Notes: generated by a model from the letters alone, not told the origin. Counted from the first letter of the stretch, positions 1 through 11,694 are shown. The stretch: 60,000 nt of DNA from Nymphaea colorata (GCF_008831285.2 NC_045140.1:6305528-6365527), one strand, 5' to 3'. Made by a program: numbers and translations.

Positions 1-2770
1 TGCGCCCAAGAATGTCACATATCGTTCAATAGAACATCGACCATCAGGGCATCTAGCCCAATATGCACCAAAATAAGCATTGAAAACAAAGTTAGATTTA
101 GTAAAATGTAATCTGGTATCTAATCTTCCTTTAAGATAACAAAAAATTCTTTTGACATAGATCCAGTGCTCTTTTGAGGGATCATGTATAAACTGACATG
201 GCTTCTTAACAACAAAAGCAATATCAGGTCTAGTAAAGGTGGCATACTCAAAGCCCTCAACAACACCTCTATGTAAGGTTGTATCCTTAAACTTATGTCC
301 TCCATATCGAAACAAAGACTGATTTAGGGCTGCAGGAATGACAACTGATTGGGTGTCTTGCATATTAGATCAGACAAGTAAATCTTGAATATATTGTCTT
401 TGAGATAGTATGCATTAACAGTCAGTCCTCTTGATAGCTATGCCCAAGAAAAATGAGCTTCACCAAGATCTTCGATACCAAATTCCGGAAAAATTGTCAA
501 TAAGTTGTTGTACCTTGCATTGGAGCTACATGTCCCAATAATATCATCAACATATACAAGTACCAAAATAATGTCTGGTCTTAAGAACAAACAAAGCTGT
601 ATCTGCCTTAGAGTTTCGAAAACCAACTTGCTAAGACCGTTCATACCCAAGCACTTGGTGCCTATCTCAAACCATAAAGAGCCTTGTCTAGCCTGCAAAC
701 GTAATGAGGAAATTCTTTATTTACAAATCCTTATGGTTTTTCCTTCAAGGCTTCTTCTTGAAAGTTACCATGGAGAAGAACATTATTCACCTCAAATTGC
801 CTTTATCTGGCAGTCTTGGTTCATGGCTATGGATAAGGCTAGACGCACTATAGTGGGCTTGATGACCAAACAGAATGTTTCAAAGTAATCAACTCTTCTT
901 GTTGGCTATATCCTTTAGCTACAAGTTGAGCTTTGTAGTGCGCAATGGATTTATCATCATGTCTTTTGACCTTGTAGATCCACTTGTTTCCAACAATATT
1001 CTTCTCTGGGTGACATGTTGCAAGGCCGACATTTCTTCTTCCATAATGGTTACCCATTTGTCATGATTTTGAGCTTGAGCAAATAGCGTGGGTTCTTCCA
1101 TAACATATTCAACATCGCCTTTAGAATGAAAACAAAGGGCACCTTGGGTCTTGACGTGCCATCCTGAAAACGAGTTACCATGGGATGGGTCCTTGTAGGG
1201 ATGGTGGTTATCTCTTGAGAAACCTCTTGGATGCCATTGTCATTCTGAAGCACATCGCTCCCATCATGGGAAGATGTGCTTAATGATTCACCCTGATTTA
1301 AGTCAACCTACATATCATCAATATCTTGTTGAGATTCATGGATTTCTTTCTCATATATGGGATTTGGAAGGACAAGTGGTATTGTATTATATTTTGATAT
1401 GATTTCCTTTTGCAATTCTTTTGTAAGCCACTTTGTGACTTCTTGGGCAGTAATTGGAGATCTATTTTTTGGGACAAGCATTCATGCTCATGAAATTTAA
1501 CAGGACGGGAGATGAAGACTTTTCTTGTAACATGTTCAAAACATAAGTAACCTTCATGAGATGAATCATACCCTATAAAGATGCATGGTTTTGTTTTTGG
1601 TTCCAACTTGATTTTCTATAAGGACTCAAATACAGGTAACAGGTGCTCCCAAACACGCGAAGATGATTATATTGAGGTTTCTCCTTCAACAATAATTCAT
1701 AAGGACTTTTAAAATCCATATTTGGAGATAGAAGTTCACTTATAAGGTAAACATCAGTTTTGAAAGTATCAAACCATAACTTTTTGTTAAACGATGCATA
1801 AAACAACATGCTTAGTTTGGTTTCCACAATATGACGATGTTTGCATTCCACAACTCTGTTTTGCATTAGAGAAATCATGACTCATAAATTTTCCCTTACC
1901 ATCACTATGAAAAATCTTAATATTTTTATCAATCTTGATTTTCAATGATGCACTTGAAATGTTTAAAACATTGAAAAGTGTATGACTTCTTTGCCAAAGG
2001 AAAAATCCATGAGAACTTAAAAAAATTATGAACCAGAAAAAGATAGTACCAATATCCTTCACGTGATATAACAGAAGTAGGTCCCCAAAAAATCTGCATG
2101 AATAATCTCAAGAAATATGAAAATTTTATTCTTATAAATTTCAAAAGGCAAACGGTGCATTTTACTCATTACACAACTATAGCAAGAACTCAAGGAACGT
2201 ACTGAAAACAATCAAAATAACAACTAGTTGTTGTAATATCCAACTGCTAGGGTGTCCCAGTCTTGAATGCTAATCTGGCCCTTATTCATATGGTGAACAG
2301 ACACCAATGGCTGTTGATGACCAATTCATAACACTGGTTGCTTCCTTGCATCCACACATATAACCATTGCTTATTCAGCCCTTGATGAAGGATATTCTTG
2401 GTCCTCACATCCTTAACTTGGTCCTCACATCCTTAACATAGAACATATGAGGATAAAACTCAAAATAACACTTGTTTTCCTTTGCAAGTTTAGACACAGA
2501 GAGAATGTTCCTTTTGATGCCAGGAGCATGAAGAACTTGAGATAGATTAAAATTGTTTGCATTACCATAGAGAGACAAGTTACTTATGTGCACTATGGGA
2601 ACATTGGATCCATTTTCCACCATGATGCCTTCTCCTGCTTTGTACTCAGATTTGTTAGAAAGATGAGCATCATTTCCAGCAATATGATGAGTGGCACCTA
2701 TATCAGGATACCAATTTAAATCCACATATTGTCTATCGGTCATCTGTCCCATGGCAAGAGCAGCGAACAC
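1..2770 (-). pseudogene. Copia A pol remnant (protease, integrase, RT, RNase H start)
   Basis: Protease block at 2405-2770 has WYPDIGATHHIAGN (the usual D-T/S-G-A active site reads D-I-G-A) and the downstream LHAPGIKRNILSVSKLAKEN motif. Integrase pieces lie at 1573-2144, including QNRVVECKHRHIVETKLSML, and the C-terminal KTKPCIFIGYDSSHEGYLCF lies at 1298-1606. RT begins at 848-1057 with NKWIYKVKRHDDKSIAHYKA, and its catalytic YVDDI is at 438-698. TFTRPDIAF, typical of the RT/RNase H connection, is encoded near 205-235, and RNase H begins before the left edge. The pieces lie in different frames, so this is a decayed copy. A perfect 20-bp tandem duplication lies at about 2398-2437. Confidence 0.88.
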
Positions 2771-2798
2771 CTTCTAAATATCATATCATTGCCTTGCT

Positions 2799-3703
2799 GA
2801 ATTATTTCTCCTGCCACAAAATCGACAACAACTTGCTGGTTTGAAGAATTAGTACCACGATTTTGACTATTATTGAGCTGATTAATATTTTGATATGTGG
2901 TTCGACCCCTGCCTCCCTCAGCCATAGACATAATTTCCATGCCCTTTCCCATGCTGGGTGTAGAAAACTATGGATTCTCAACCTGATGTTTTCTGCGTTG
3001 AGAGATGAGGCACATTCATTTTTCATGATTAAGAAGTAAATCATATAGCTACTCAAAGGTAGGCATTTGCTTCATTATAGAAACAGATGTAATAACACTT
3101 TCATACTCAAAGGGCAGACCTTCAGAGTGTGATGCACTAATCCTCATCAGAAATATCTTAAGCAGTACTTAAGGAGTTGGCTAGAAGTTTAACATGGTTT
3201 AAATATTCGATCATAGGCTTATCATCATTTATGACATCTTGAAGATCCTTCCTCAGTTGTAAAATCATCATGTTAGACTGAGATGCATATGACTTTTCTA
3301 GAGAAAGCCATGCATCTCGAGCTGTAGTAGATCCAATGAGTTGGCCTTGAACAGCCTGAGTCATCAAGGCATTGATCCAAGAGAGAGCTAGTTGATTGGA
3401 TCTTTTCCATATCATGATCTCAGGATTCACCATTTTTTATGGTCCTTCACCAACAAATTTGTTAGGGGCTGGTCAAGATCCTTCAACATATTTTAACAAG
3501 TCTTGGCTAAACATAACTTATTCAATCTCAGTACGCCACAATATATAGTTATTTTGATCAAGTTTAACAAAAACTAAGCTGGAGAAGGCATTCCATTCAA
3601 CAAGAGATCGAGGAGAAATGAAACTTGAGAGGGCAAATGAAGCACCTGATGGAGACATGAAAGCAGCCATGCTGAAAGCACAAATAAGTAAGACCAGCTT
3701 CAA
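2799..3703 (-). pseudogene. Copia A gag remnant
   Basis: Two reading-frame blocks carry gag of the copia type. The N-terminal block (3518-3703) has the WNAFSSLVFVKLDQNNYILW motif. The central UBN2-type block (3158-3433) reads WxRSNQLALSWI...TTARDAWLSLEKSY. A zinc-knuckle region near 2799-2830 keeps both N-terminal cysteines (CRFC), but its histidine position reads Asn and the last cysteine region is destroyed by a stop. Several frame breaks lie between blocks. In an intact element gag would form the virus-like particle and bind the element RNA; here it is a fossil. Confidence 0.85.
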
Positions 3704-3729
3704 TCACAATGAACGAGAGACTCACAAGA

Positions 3730-3741
3730 GCTCTGATACCA
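3730..3741 (-). other. Primer-binding site of copia A
   Basis: On the minus strand this reads TGGTATCAGAGC, complementary to the 3' end of initiator tRNA-Met, the standard copia primer. It is directly next to the LTR edge (TG at 3742), which fixes the element's orientation. Confidence 0.9.
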
Positions 3742-3798
3742 TGTAAATGCAAGAGAAGAAGGGAGCACGAAGAAAAAGTTTTAACGCGGTTCTGCCTC
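3742..3798 (-). repeat. Copia A 5' LTR, left part (split by element B)
   Basis: Begins TGTAAATGCAAG directly after the primer-binding site and continues to the GCCTC target site at 3794-3798. It resumes at 8656 beyond element B. The segment includes the acgcggttctgcc...cctacatccac motif pair seen in the other copia LTRs of this window. Confidence 0.8.
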
Positions 3799-4103
3799 TG
3801 AAGAATTGTGATAAAACAGAGTTTGGACAGAGCTAGGAGAGAAGAAGAGAAGACATTTTACGTGGTTCGGCTAGTGTTGCCTACGTCCACGGGGAGAGAG
3901 ATCAATCTTCCTTATTCAAAAATTGAATTACATTTTGTGCTCTGCTATGTACGGCAGAGACTAAAGACGTTGAGGGAGCAGGAGCTGCCAAAAATAAAAG
4001 GAACGTTTATTCAACATTCAATTGAATTAGTAATGCCCCTTCCTTATTCATTCAATTAATGAAAAGGGCAATAGATCACTCAACATTCTCTTTAATTTTA
4101 TCA
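3799..4103 (-). repeat. 3' LTR of copia B
   Basis: 305 bp, TG...CA ends. Differs from the 5' LTR at 8356-8655 mainly by transitions and by an extra CTTCC near 4040. Contains the acgtggttcggc...cctacgtccac segment common to plant copia LTRs. Confidence 0.95.
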
Positions 4104-7100
4104 CTCCCCCTCAAGTGGGGAGAAGATGTTAGGACATCCCCACTTGTCGGTTGCTAGTTGAAGTTTGGCTTTAGTGACTCCTTTGGTTAGAGCATCGACA
4201 ACTTGCTCACTTCCACTTATGTGAAGAGTTCTAATATCTCTAGATTCAATCTTTTCTCTGACATAGTGACAATCAATTTCGATGTGCTTTGTTCTTTCGT
4301 GAAAGACTGGATTGGTCGAAATATATATGGCAGCTTGATTATCACATAACATGTGCATAGGCTTTGAAACTTCAAGACTCAGTTCTTCAATCACGTTCTT
4401 ACTCCATATGAGTTCACTAATTCCAGCGGCCATGGCTCGATATTCTACTTCGGCACTAGATCTGACTACTGTTTTTTGTTTCTTGCATTTCCATGCTATT
4501 AGATTACCCCCGACAAAAACACAGTATCCTGTAGTTGATTTTCTATCGCCGATGTCTCCAGCCCAGACTGCATCGGTGAATGCTACTATGTCTAAGTTTT
4601 GGTTCCTTTTGTACCAGAGTCCTTGTGCTGGAGAGCCTTTGAAGTATCGAAGAATGCGATCTGTAGCCCTCATGTGTGACTCTCTTGGGCTTTACATGTA
4701 CCTGCTAATCACATTCACAACAAATGAAATGTCAGGCCTAGTGATAAATAAATAAATGAGCTCACCAACTAGACATTGATATACTTCCTTGTTGACCTCT
4801 GGTTCATCCTCACATGGTCCCAATTTGATATTTGTTTCAAACGGAGTGTCGACTGGATGTGCATTCATCTTCCCAGTCTCCTTTAATATGTCAAGTGCAT
4901 ATTTTCTTTGACAGAGGAAGATGCCTTTGTGTGATTAGGCTATCTCAATTCCAAGAAAGTACTTGAGTTTTCTCAAATCTTTTATATCAAATGTGGTTCT
5001 CAAGTAGAGTTTGAGATTGTATATGCCTTCAACATCGTCACCTGTCACGACTATATCATCCACATAAATCAACACACTGCTGGTGAGTTCTTTGCGTTTC
5101 TTTATGAAGAGCATGTTGTTAGAGTGACATCTGTGATATCCAAAGTTTTTCAAGGTCATGCTTAATTTTAGGTACCATGCTCTAGGAGATTGTTTCAGAC
5201 AATAGATAGCTTTGTTGAGTCTGCAGACATTGCATCTGGATGTCTGGAGGAAGTGCCATGTAAATTTCTTCACTGAGTTCTCCTTGCAAGAAGACATTCT
5301 TCACGTCTAGTTGATGGAGTCCCCAGTTTAGGTTACAAGCCAAAGATAAGAGAATCCTCAATATGTTCATTTTCAGCACAGGAGCAAAGGTTTTGTCATA
5401 GTCAAGTCCCATTGTTTGAGTAAATCCCTTGCCTACTAGACGTGCTTTGTATATTTCTAGTGAGCCGTCACTCTTGTATTTTACTTTGTAGTGCCATTTG
5501 CAGCCAACAACACTTGCATTTTTTGGTTTTGTAACTATTTCCCAAGTCTCGTTGCGATTCAGGGCCTCTAGTTCTTCTTCCATTGCCATTCTCCAATTTG
5601 GGTCCTTCTTAGCTTCTTGAAAAGTTTGACGCTCATGAATTTTATCAAGACTCTTAATGAAGTTGACGTGTTGAGCAGAACTCTTATCGTAAGAAACAAA
5701 ATTGCTGATGGGATAACGACGGCAGGAATATGTCTCACATTCAGCTAGATGAGAGGGCAACCTTCGAATTCTCTCAGATCTTCTAAGTTCTTGGTTAGAG
5801 GGTTTATCACCATCCGTAGTAATAACTGGTTCTTGACTTTTTGTATGATTTTCAGTTTCTAGAAAAGTTTCTCTAGTGACATGCTCATGATTTATGATAA
5901 AAAATAAATTATCAAAATCATGCAACTTAGGAGATTTAGACTCCCCCTGACCTATATCACAATTATCGACTCCAAAGTAGGGTTGTTTCTCATTGAAATG
6001 AACATCATGATATATAAAGGTTTTCTTAGAAATAGGATCAAAACATACATACCCCTTGCTTTGTGAATTGTAGTCGACAAAAATGCATTTGGTTGAGCGA
6101 CGACTTAGTTTGTCTCTTTTTGCATAATGTAGCCACACATGAACCACAAAACCACACGACCAAACACATGCAAATGATCAAGTTTTGGTTCATGCCCCGT
6201 AAGTTTACCAATAGGACTAGCATAATTAAGATGCTTACTAGGAGTTCTATTGATCATGTAGCAAGTGGAAGTGACAGCATATTTCCAATAATTTTTAGGC
6301 ACATTCATTTGGAATAACATGCTTCTAGCAACTTCTAATAGATGTCTATTTTTTCTTTCAGACACGCCATTTTGTTGAGGTGTGTGAACACACGATGTTT
6401 GATGTTGTATCCCATGCTCATCTAAAAAGATTTTGAAACCAGAATTTTTGAGCTCAGTACCATTATCAGAACTGAAGCATTTTATTTTTCAATTGTATTG
6501 AACTTCAATCATCTTATAAAAGATTTGAAAATGGGAGAGTGCTTCAAATTTGTTTTTCATAAAATAAACCCAAGTAGATATGAAAAAATCGTCAATAAAC
6601 ATAACATAATATCTAATCCATCCAAAGAATCTACAGGTGTAGGGCCCCAAACATAAGAGTGAATAAGATCAAATAGTTGTTCACTAATAGAATCAGATAA
6701 AGAGAACTTTGGTCTGGTAATTCTAGCAAACTTGCAAATATCACATGTATGATTGTCAATATAATGCTCGGGAAAAAGATAATTTAACGTCCGAGAGGAT
6801 GGATGACCCATCCATTGATGCCAGATCTCTCCCTCATTCAAGGAAGCCACATTCAAAGCCATCACCAATCATCTTCTGATCCTGAAATACAACATTAGTA
6901 GCGGAAAAAACCACATTGCAGTCTAACTCTTTGGTAATTTTTACTATTGACAATATATTAAACTTAAGTTCATGCATAACAAGAATCTCACTAGTATAAT
7001 TTTTGTTAAAAAAGTCTATTCCTTTTTTTCCTTTGACGGCAATGGGTGCTCCGTTGGCTGCAACAACTGGTCCAATGCCATCAATAGGGTAAGGGGAATA

Positions 7101-7364
7101 GAGATGAGTAAACTGGTTAGCCATGTGATCAGTGGCTCCTGAGTCAACTATCCAATGAGACCTAGAATCAAGACAAGAGATGTAGGACATACCTTTAGCA
7201 TGATCAGAAGTGTTGATGGAGATATCTGCAGTTTTTCAACTTGGAGTTCCTTTATCATTTCAGCAAGAGTCTCCAAGGTGATAGGCTTGTCTGATGAAGA
7301 AGTCATAAGGCTGACCCGATTGTTCTCTTTCTTGATTGTCCCACTGAAATTGTTCTTCTTCTAA
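4101..7364 (-). pseudogene. Copia B pol (protease-integrase-RT-RNase H), frameshifted
   Basis: Protease at 6834-7190 keeps the WIVDSGATDHM active site. The integrase zinc-finger region (6557-6868) reads WHQWMGHPSSRT...HTCDICKFAR. The integrase core end (6105-6365) has SERKNRHLLEVARSML. RT N-terminal part (5182-6147) has GCKWHYKVKYKSDGSLEIYK and HQLDVKNVFLQGEL. The second RT block (4935-5297) contains the catalytic YVDDIVVTGDD. RNase H (4101-4673) has TDAVWAGDIGDRKSTTGYC, SSAEVEYRAMA and the C-terminal DALTKGVTKAKL. Domain order (integrase before RT) identifies copia, not gypsy. The blocks sit in different frames with in-frame stops, so the polyprotein is not expressed intact. Confidence 0.92.
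4104..4115 (-). other. Polypurine tract of copia B
   Basis: Minus-strand CTTGAGGGGGAG directly upstream of the 3' LTR, the expected plus-strand priming site. The RNase H reading frame runs through it and stops with TGA at the LTR edge (4101-4103). Confidence 0.85.
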
Positions 7365-7399
7365 AATGTCCCATTTGAAGTGCTCTTGGAGGTATGTTT

Positions 7400-8293
7400 T
7401 ATACCTCTGTCAGGTTTTGCATGGATGAACCAGCATGTATCACGTGAGTGGCCAATCCTTTTACAGTGTGAGCATTTAAGTTTTCTGCCTTCATCACGTT
7501 TACCCATGAAATTTCTGCTATTTGTACCATGAGAGTTTACAGCTTAGGCCGCCTTTTCATCATTTGACACATCTTGGTTGTTGTAGTTTAAAGTGCTCGT
7601 AGCTTTTCTTCTTGACTCTTCTCGTATAAGAAGGGCACAAACTGAACTTAGCGAAGGTAGCTCATGTGCCATGAGAATTTGATTGTGAAGATTTTCGTAG
7701 TCATTTGGAAGTCCAGCAAGAATTTCAAATATGCGCTCTTGTTCACGTTGCTTTTTGGCTATAGAAAGATCGATAGTCAAAGGAGCATGAACATCTATCT
7801 CATCCCAAATTCCTTTGAAGGTGCCAATAAATTCATTGATAGGTGCAGTCCCTTTCTTTAGACATCCTTTTGTTTGAGATAATTGGTACATGCGAGCAAT
7901 ATTATATTGCTCGCCGTAAAGATCTTTGGTGGCTTGTCACACCTCCTCGGCAGTGGCTAGAAAATTAAAACAGGCTGCTATCTTTGGCTCCATCGAATTG
8001 ATGAGCCAAGACACAACAGTGTCATTGGTTGATCGCCACTCACCATATTTCGGATCATTGAGAGGTGGTCTCTTTGAGGTACCATCAATGTATCCGAGTT
8101 TAGATTTTCCACTAACGAATCTAGTGACTGACTTAGACCAAGGTAAATAATTGAGACCATCAAGCAAGGAATTAGTAATCTTGAGATTGGGATTACCTTG
8201 CCCGTGCACGACAAGTCTGTGCAAAGATCTGTCACTGCCTTGTAAAATAGTGTGTTGTTCATTATCGTGTCTTGCTCCCCTTTCCTGCTCCAT
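7400..8293 (-). pseudogene. Copia B gag
   Basis: Starts at ATG 8293. The N-terminal block (7937-8293) has NPNLKITNSLLDGLNYLPWS and VSWLINSMEP, typical of the copia gag N-terminal domain. A TGA at 7934-7936 sits where related gags usually carry a Trp codon. The frame then resumes as ARMYQLSQ and GIWDEIDVHAP (7544-7891). After a further stop near 7543 a CCHC zinc knuckle (CSHCKRIGHSRDTC) is readable around 7440-7480. It would encode the particle protein with a nucleic-acid-binding knuckle, but at least two nonsense codons disable it. The gag organisation resembles fragment E at 16.6-17.4 kb (both read NSMEP and a GxWDE motif). Confidence 0.9.
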
Positions 8294-8343
8294 AGATTCC
8301 TGCTGCTTGGAGATGATTTTCTGCCTCAGGATGAAGATTTACC

Positions 8344-8355
8344 GCTCTGATACCA
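8344..8355 (-). other. Primer-binding site of copia B
   Basis: Minus-strand TGGTATCAGAGC, complementary to initiator tRNA-Met, directly next to the 5' LTR. Confidence 0.93.
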
Positions 8356-8655
8356 TGAAGAATTGTGATAAAACAGAGTTTGGACAGAGCTAGGAGAGAA
8401 GAAGAGAAGACATTTTACGTGGTTCGGCTAGTGTTGCCTGCGTCCACGGGGAGAAAGATCAATCTTCCTTATTCAAAAATTGAATTACATTTTGTGCTCT
8501 GCTATATACAGCATAGACTAAAGACATTGAGAGAGCAGGAGCTGCCAAAAATAAAAGGAACGTTTATTCAACGTTCAATTGAATTAGTAACGCCCTTATT
8601 CATTCAATTAATAAAAAGGGCAATAGATCACTCAACGTTCTCTTTAATTTTATCA
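8356..8655 (-). repeat. 5' LTR of copia B
   Basis: 300 bp, TG...CA ends, next to the primer-binding site at 8344-8355. The promoter and polyadenylation signals of an active element would lie here. Confidence 0.95.
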
Positions 8656-8760
8656 GCCTCAGCCTACATCCACAACTCTGCACTCTTTCTTATTAAACTT
8701 TGACAGATGCAGGTTCCTTTATATTAGGACTTGCATTACATATCGTGTACTCATCTTTCT
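8656..8760 (-). repeat. Copia A 5' LTR, right part, outer end not resolved
   Basis: Directly after the GCCTC duplicate the sequence continues with agcctacatccacaactctg, the expected partner of the motif at 3781-3798. No clear CA terminus or flanking duplication could be set, so the right boundary is a guess; LTRs in this window range from about 276 to 626 bp. Confidence 0.55.
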
Positions 8761-9285
8761 TAATTAAGTCCTTGATTTTTGGGACGCTAGTTGCATTTGG
8801 TTTCTCAATTTTGGAATGTTTATTTCTACCTGTTATAGATAGAGATTCACCAGGATCGCAGGATTTTTTAAGGTAGATATATTGATCACGCTAGCTGCTC
8901 TTTCTCTATCATGAACTTCAACATCATGACCATCGTTATCTGTAACAATCTAAGAGTAAGTGTTGTATATAGTCTGCAAATTAGCTGGACCAGAGTATGG
9001 TACTGGGATGGGCCCTTTGAACTCAGCTCAACTATGTGACCAGACCTAAGCTAGCAGGTTGGTTCATTCACAACTCCTTTCCTAAAAAATCTGATTATAT
9101 ATGTTTGACTTTCATAAATATCCGGATGCTAATTTCAATTGTTCAATTATAATGCTTATCCATGTCTCTTGGATTATTATAAGAAAATTTTTCATTTTTA
9201 AATGAAAAAATATAGAGTTGTCAGGTTTAGGTTTAAAAGATTTCAAGGTACTAACGTGCTGGTGTAGTTGACAGAAGGGTGTAAA
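8761..9285. other. No gene seen
   Basis: AT-rich sequence without a convincing reading frame or repeat boundary. Part of it may be the remaining LTR of copia A. Confidence 0.5.
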
Positions 9286-9409
9286 AGGGGAGCGGCAGGG
9301 GCACTGGCCCTCCTGTAAATTTTAAAAAATTTAGTTTAATGCGTACAAAAATTTAAAAAATTCTAATTCGGCCCCTATTAAAATTTTAAAACTATCTTTC
9401 GGCCCCTGC
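9286..9409. repeat. MITE-like repeat of the GGGGCGGAG...CGGCCCCTGC family, degenerate
   Basis: Left end is G-rich (ggggagcggcaggggcac), right end is cggcccctgc, and the AT-rich core is made of aaattttaaaaaattt blocks. The same layout recurs near 21.1, 28.1, 28.6, 30.1, 35.6 and 53.1 kb. The copy at 53.1 kb shows clear terminal inverted repeats. Confidence 0.5.
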
Positions 9410-10465
9410 AATGACTAGTTGAGCTTCACTGCTTCCTGAAGGCTCCCTATGGTTCAAGAACACAGACGATGGCTTTCTCGTGTACAGAATTTCATACGGA
9501 CATTTTCCTTCAAGCAAATGACTAACAGTCTTGTTAATTAGATAGCAAGAAGTTGTTACTACTTCATGCCAGAAGTGTAATGAAACATTCATGTGGAACG
9601 TCAGTGCTTTTGTGATGTTAAGTAGGTGTCTGTTTTTCCTTTTGCGGACGCCATTCTACTCAGGTGTATCGGAGCAAGTCAATTGTAAGAAATTTTTGAT
9701 CATCGTTGACAAATGCTCCTCCATTATCTGATCTAAACACCTTGACTTTCTTGTTGAATTGGGTTTTGATCCTTTTATATAATTGAGTGAAGCGTTCAAA
9801 TGCCTCATTCTTTCTCTTCAAGAAGTAAATCCAGGACATACGGGATTTGTGATCTATGAGTAGCAGAAAATATCGATATTGCATGCCAGAGATGGTGGGA
9901 GCAGGTTACCAGACGTCAGCATGAATTAGATCAGCACATTCAGAACTTTTTATTTCAGATTGTGGGAAAACAAGTCTGGACATCTTGGCATATTTACATC
10001 CCTCACATACTGGTAACTCGAAATCTAATTTGGGAAGCATATTCTTCATCACACGAGTTGACGGATGCCTCATTCTACTGTGCCGGAGTTCCACAAGTTT
10101 TTTATTCTTTTCCTCAAGAAAAATTTTTGTTCTACTGTGCTGGTACCAATTGTCCTTTGTGACATTCGATCCAGCAGGGTGACCTTCTTCTTAGAGAAGA
10201 ACACATCACAGCCAAGATCTTTAGTTACCTTACTTACCGATAACAGATTATTAGGGAAATTTTCAACATATAGCACTCTATTTTGACTACAATTTCTGGT
10301 GGCAATTGGTAAATGCCCATCACCTGCTACTATAATGAGTGTGTCATTAGCCATCTGTATGTGTGAACTTGTTTTCCTTTTTAAATTGGAGACGTTGTTT
10401 GAATTTCCTATAACGTGTTCTGTGATAAGAGAATCCACGACAATCAGGGAGAGGACGGCAATCAA
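9410..10465 (-). mobile_element. Ty1/copia fragment C (protease and integrase only)
   Basis: Minus-strand remnant. The protease block (10070-10465) has the usual D-S-G-A active site reading DSLITEHVIGNS and the downstream FPNNLLSVSKVTKDLGCDVF. The integrase zinc-finger region (9906-10094) reads RHSRMRHPSTRVMKNMLP and CEGCKYAKMSR. The integrase core (9660-9884) has FLLLIDHKSRMSWIYFLKRK and VFRSDNGGAF. The distal integrase piece (9392-9592) has FWHEVVTTSCYLINKT. RT, RNase H, gag and LTRs are absent. It ends against the 5' LTR of plus-strand element D on the right and a MITE-like repeat on the left, so it is an internally deleted relic. Confidence 0.88.
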
Positions 10466-10487
10466 GGAGAGGATAACACCAATGCTG

Positions 10488-10763
10488 TGTTATTCAAAAC
10501 TGAAGGATCTTCTCTTGATAAGGCAAGATCCATTTCTAAAACAGTCTCCTGTAATCTTGCCTTAGTCTATCCAGATCCTAAAATCAAGGATCTCAATTGT
10601 ACACAGTGACTATAAATATTTGTATTCTCTCTTGGTTGATTTATTGAAGAATAGAAAGAATAGTTGGTGTGGACGTAGGCTTGTTTAGCCGAACCACGTT
10701 ATCTTGTGTGTCCTTCTCTTTCTCTCCTTCTTTCTTTGTCTTGTATGCTTTCAGTTTCTTAAC
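10488..10763 (+). repeat. 5' LTR of copia D (approximate)
   Basis: Starts near TGTTATTCAAAACTG and ends just before the primer-binding site. It contains ggacgtaggcttgtttagccg and aaccacgtt, the reverse-strand counterpart of the motif pair seen in LTRs A and B, as expected for plus orientation. The exact 3' edge is uncertain because the canonical terminal CA is not clear. Confidence 0.7.
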
Positions 10764-10764
10764 T

Positions 10765-10777
10765 TGGTATCAAAGCC
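10765..10777 (+). other. Primer-binding site of copia D
   Basis: TGGTATCAAAGCC, one mismatch from the usual TGGTATCAGAGC match to initiator tRNA-Met. It fixes the plus orientation of element D. Confidence 0.85.
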
Positions 10778-11694
10778 AAGAGAGCTTGGAGTTGCAGAGT
10801 ATTGGTATCCATCACAGCAGCATCCAAGAACTGCTGAACTAGGAAAATACCAACACTTATCAGCAAGGCAAATCCACCGGCGTTATCAACTCCAGTGACC
10901 CTAGCAATCGAGCAGGGATTCATTTGAACCATCTACACTAGAGGATTAACTGGTGCTCAGCCACAATCGTTGTCGTCCCTGGTCGGTATTGTTTTCATCG
11001 CCTGTCCCCTATTGCATCATCTGTTTCTCCCATGTTTCTTGTTAAATGCTGTCACGACCTGCTCATAATTTCAGCTGGCACTGTCAGCTCCGGCAATGCC
11101 AGGGGACGTATAATAGCTCGTTGGAATCGTCTACTTCTCAGGAATCTTCATACCAATTTTCAGATTTTTTTATGCTGCCTGTGAGGAGATATGAATTTTT
11201 AAAGGGAACCCTGTCGCTGGAAGCTTGCCTGCAACCCTTGAATACTGCCTGAGAACCTGTCACGGAATTGGCCGGCGCTCTCAGCTCCGGCGATGAGAGA
11301 GGTCGAGCAAGGAAACTTTGGAATCTTCTGTATCTGAGGATTCTTCCTACAAAATTTCAGATTTTTTGGAGCTTGCTTTGAGGAGTTACAGATTTTTCTT
11401 TAGCAACTGGTTTTCTGGTGTTGCAGAAACCTGAGAACGCACTCCACCGGCGACCAGCGGCAGATTAGTCGCTCCCTGTGCGTTTTTTCCATGGGGATCA
11501 CCTGTCAGGCAGTATACCATCTAAAATCTGGTAGCCTCAGAGATCCTTGGGCAAAATTTGGGGTTGATTGGAGCTGAAGGTAGCTAACGCCAAAGGTCTG
11601 AAGTACTGCCTGATTCTGTGAAGTCTCTCCTTCGACACATAGTTTTTCAAAGAAGTTCTTGTGCTCACCAACTATTGTTCTGCTCGAGTTTAAC

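Larger units (their letters stand above)
1..3741 (-). mobile_element. Ty1/copia retrotransposon A, internal region, degenerate, 3' end beyond the window
   Basis: Minus-strand copia element in the order gag, protease, integrase, reverse transcriptase, start of RNase H, reading leftwards from a tRNA-Met primer-binding site at 3730-3741. The left window edge cuts it inside RNase H, so the 3' LTR is not visible. Every domain is broken by stops or frameshifts, so the copy cannot encode its own proteins. Its gag/protease wording (zinc knuckle of type CxFCGRRN, then WYPD(I/T)GATHH) is closely like that of plus-strand element D at 10.5-16.6 kb, so A and D look like members of one copia lineage in opposite orientation. 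Its 5' LTR was later split by element B. Confidence 0.92.
3799..8655 (-). mobile_element. Ty1/copia retrotransposon B, full length with both LTRs, inserted in the LTR of A
   Basis: A 4,857-bp minus-strand copia element. It has two LTRs (3799-4103 and 8356-8655), each beginning TGAAGAATTG and ending TTTTATCA, a primer-binding site next to the 5' LTR, a polypurine tract next to the 3' LTR, and a perfect 5-bp target-site duplication GCCTC at 3794-3798 and 8656-8660. Comparing the LTRs by eye gives about 11 substitutions, nearly all transitions, and one 5-bp indel over about 300 bp, so insertion is moderately recent. The internal region has gag and pol, both interrupted by stops and frameshifts, so the element is non-autonomous now. 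Confidence 0.96.

Noticed and set aside
505-888. 127-codon plus-strand frame at the left edge
   Set aside because: It is the antisense shadow of the minus-strand copia A reverse transcriptase, whose YVDDI motif lies in the same interval.
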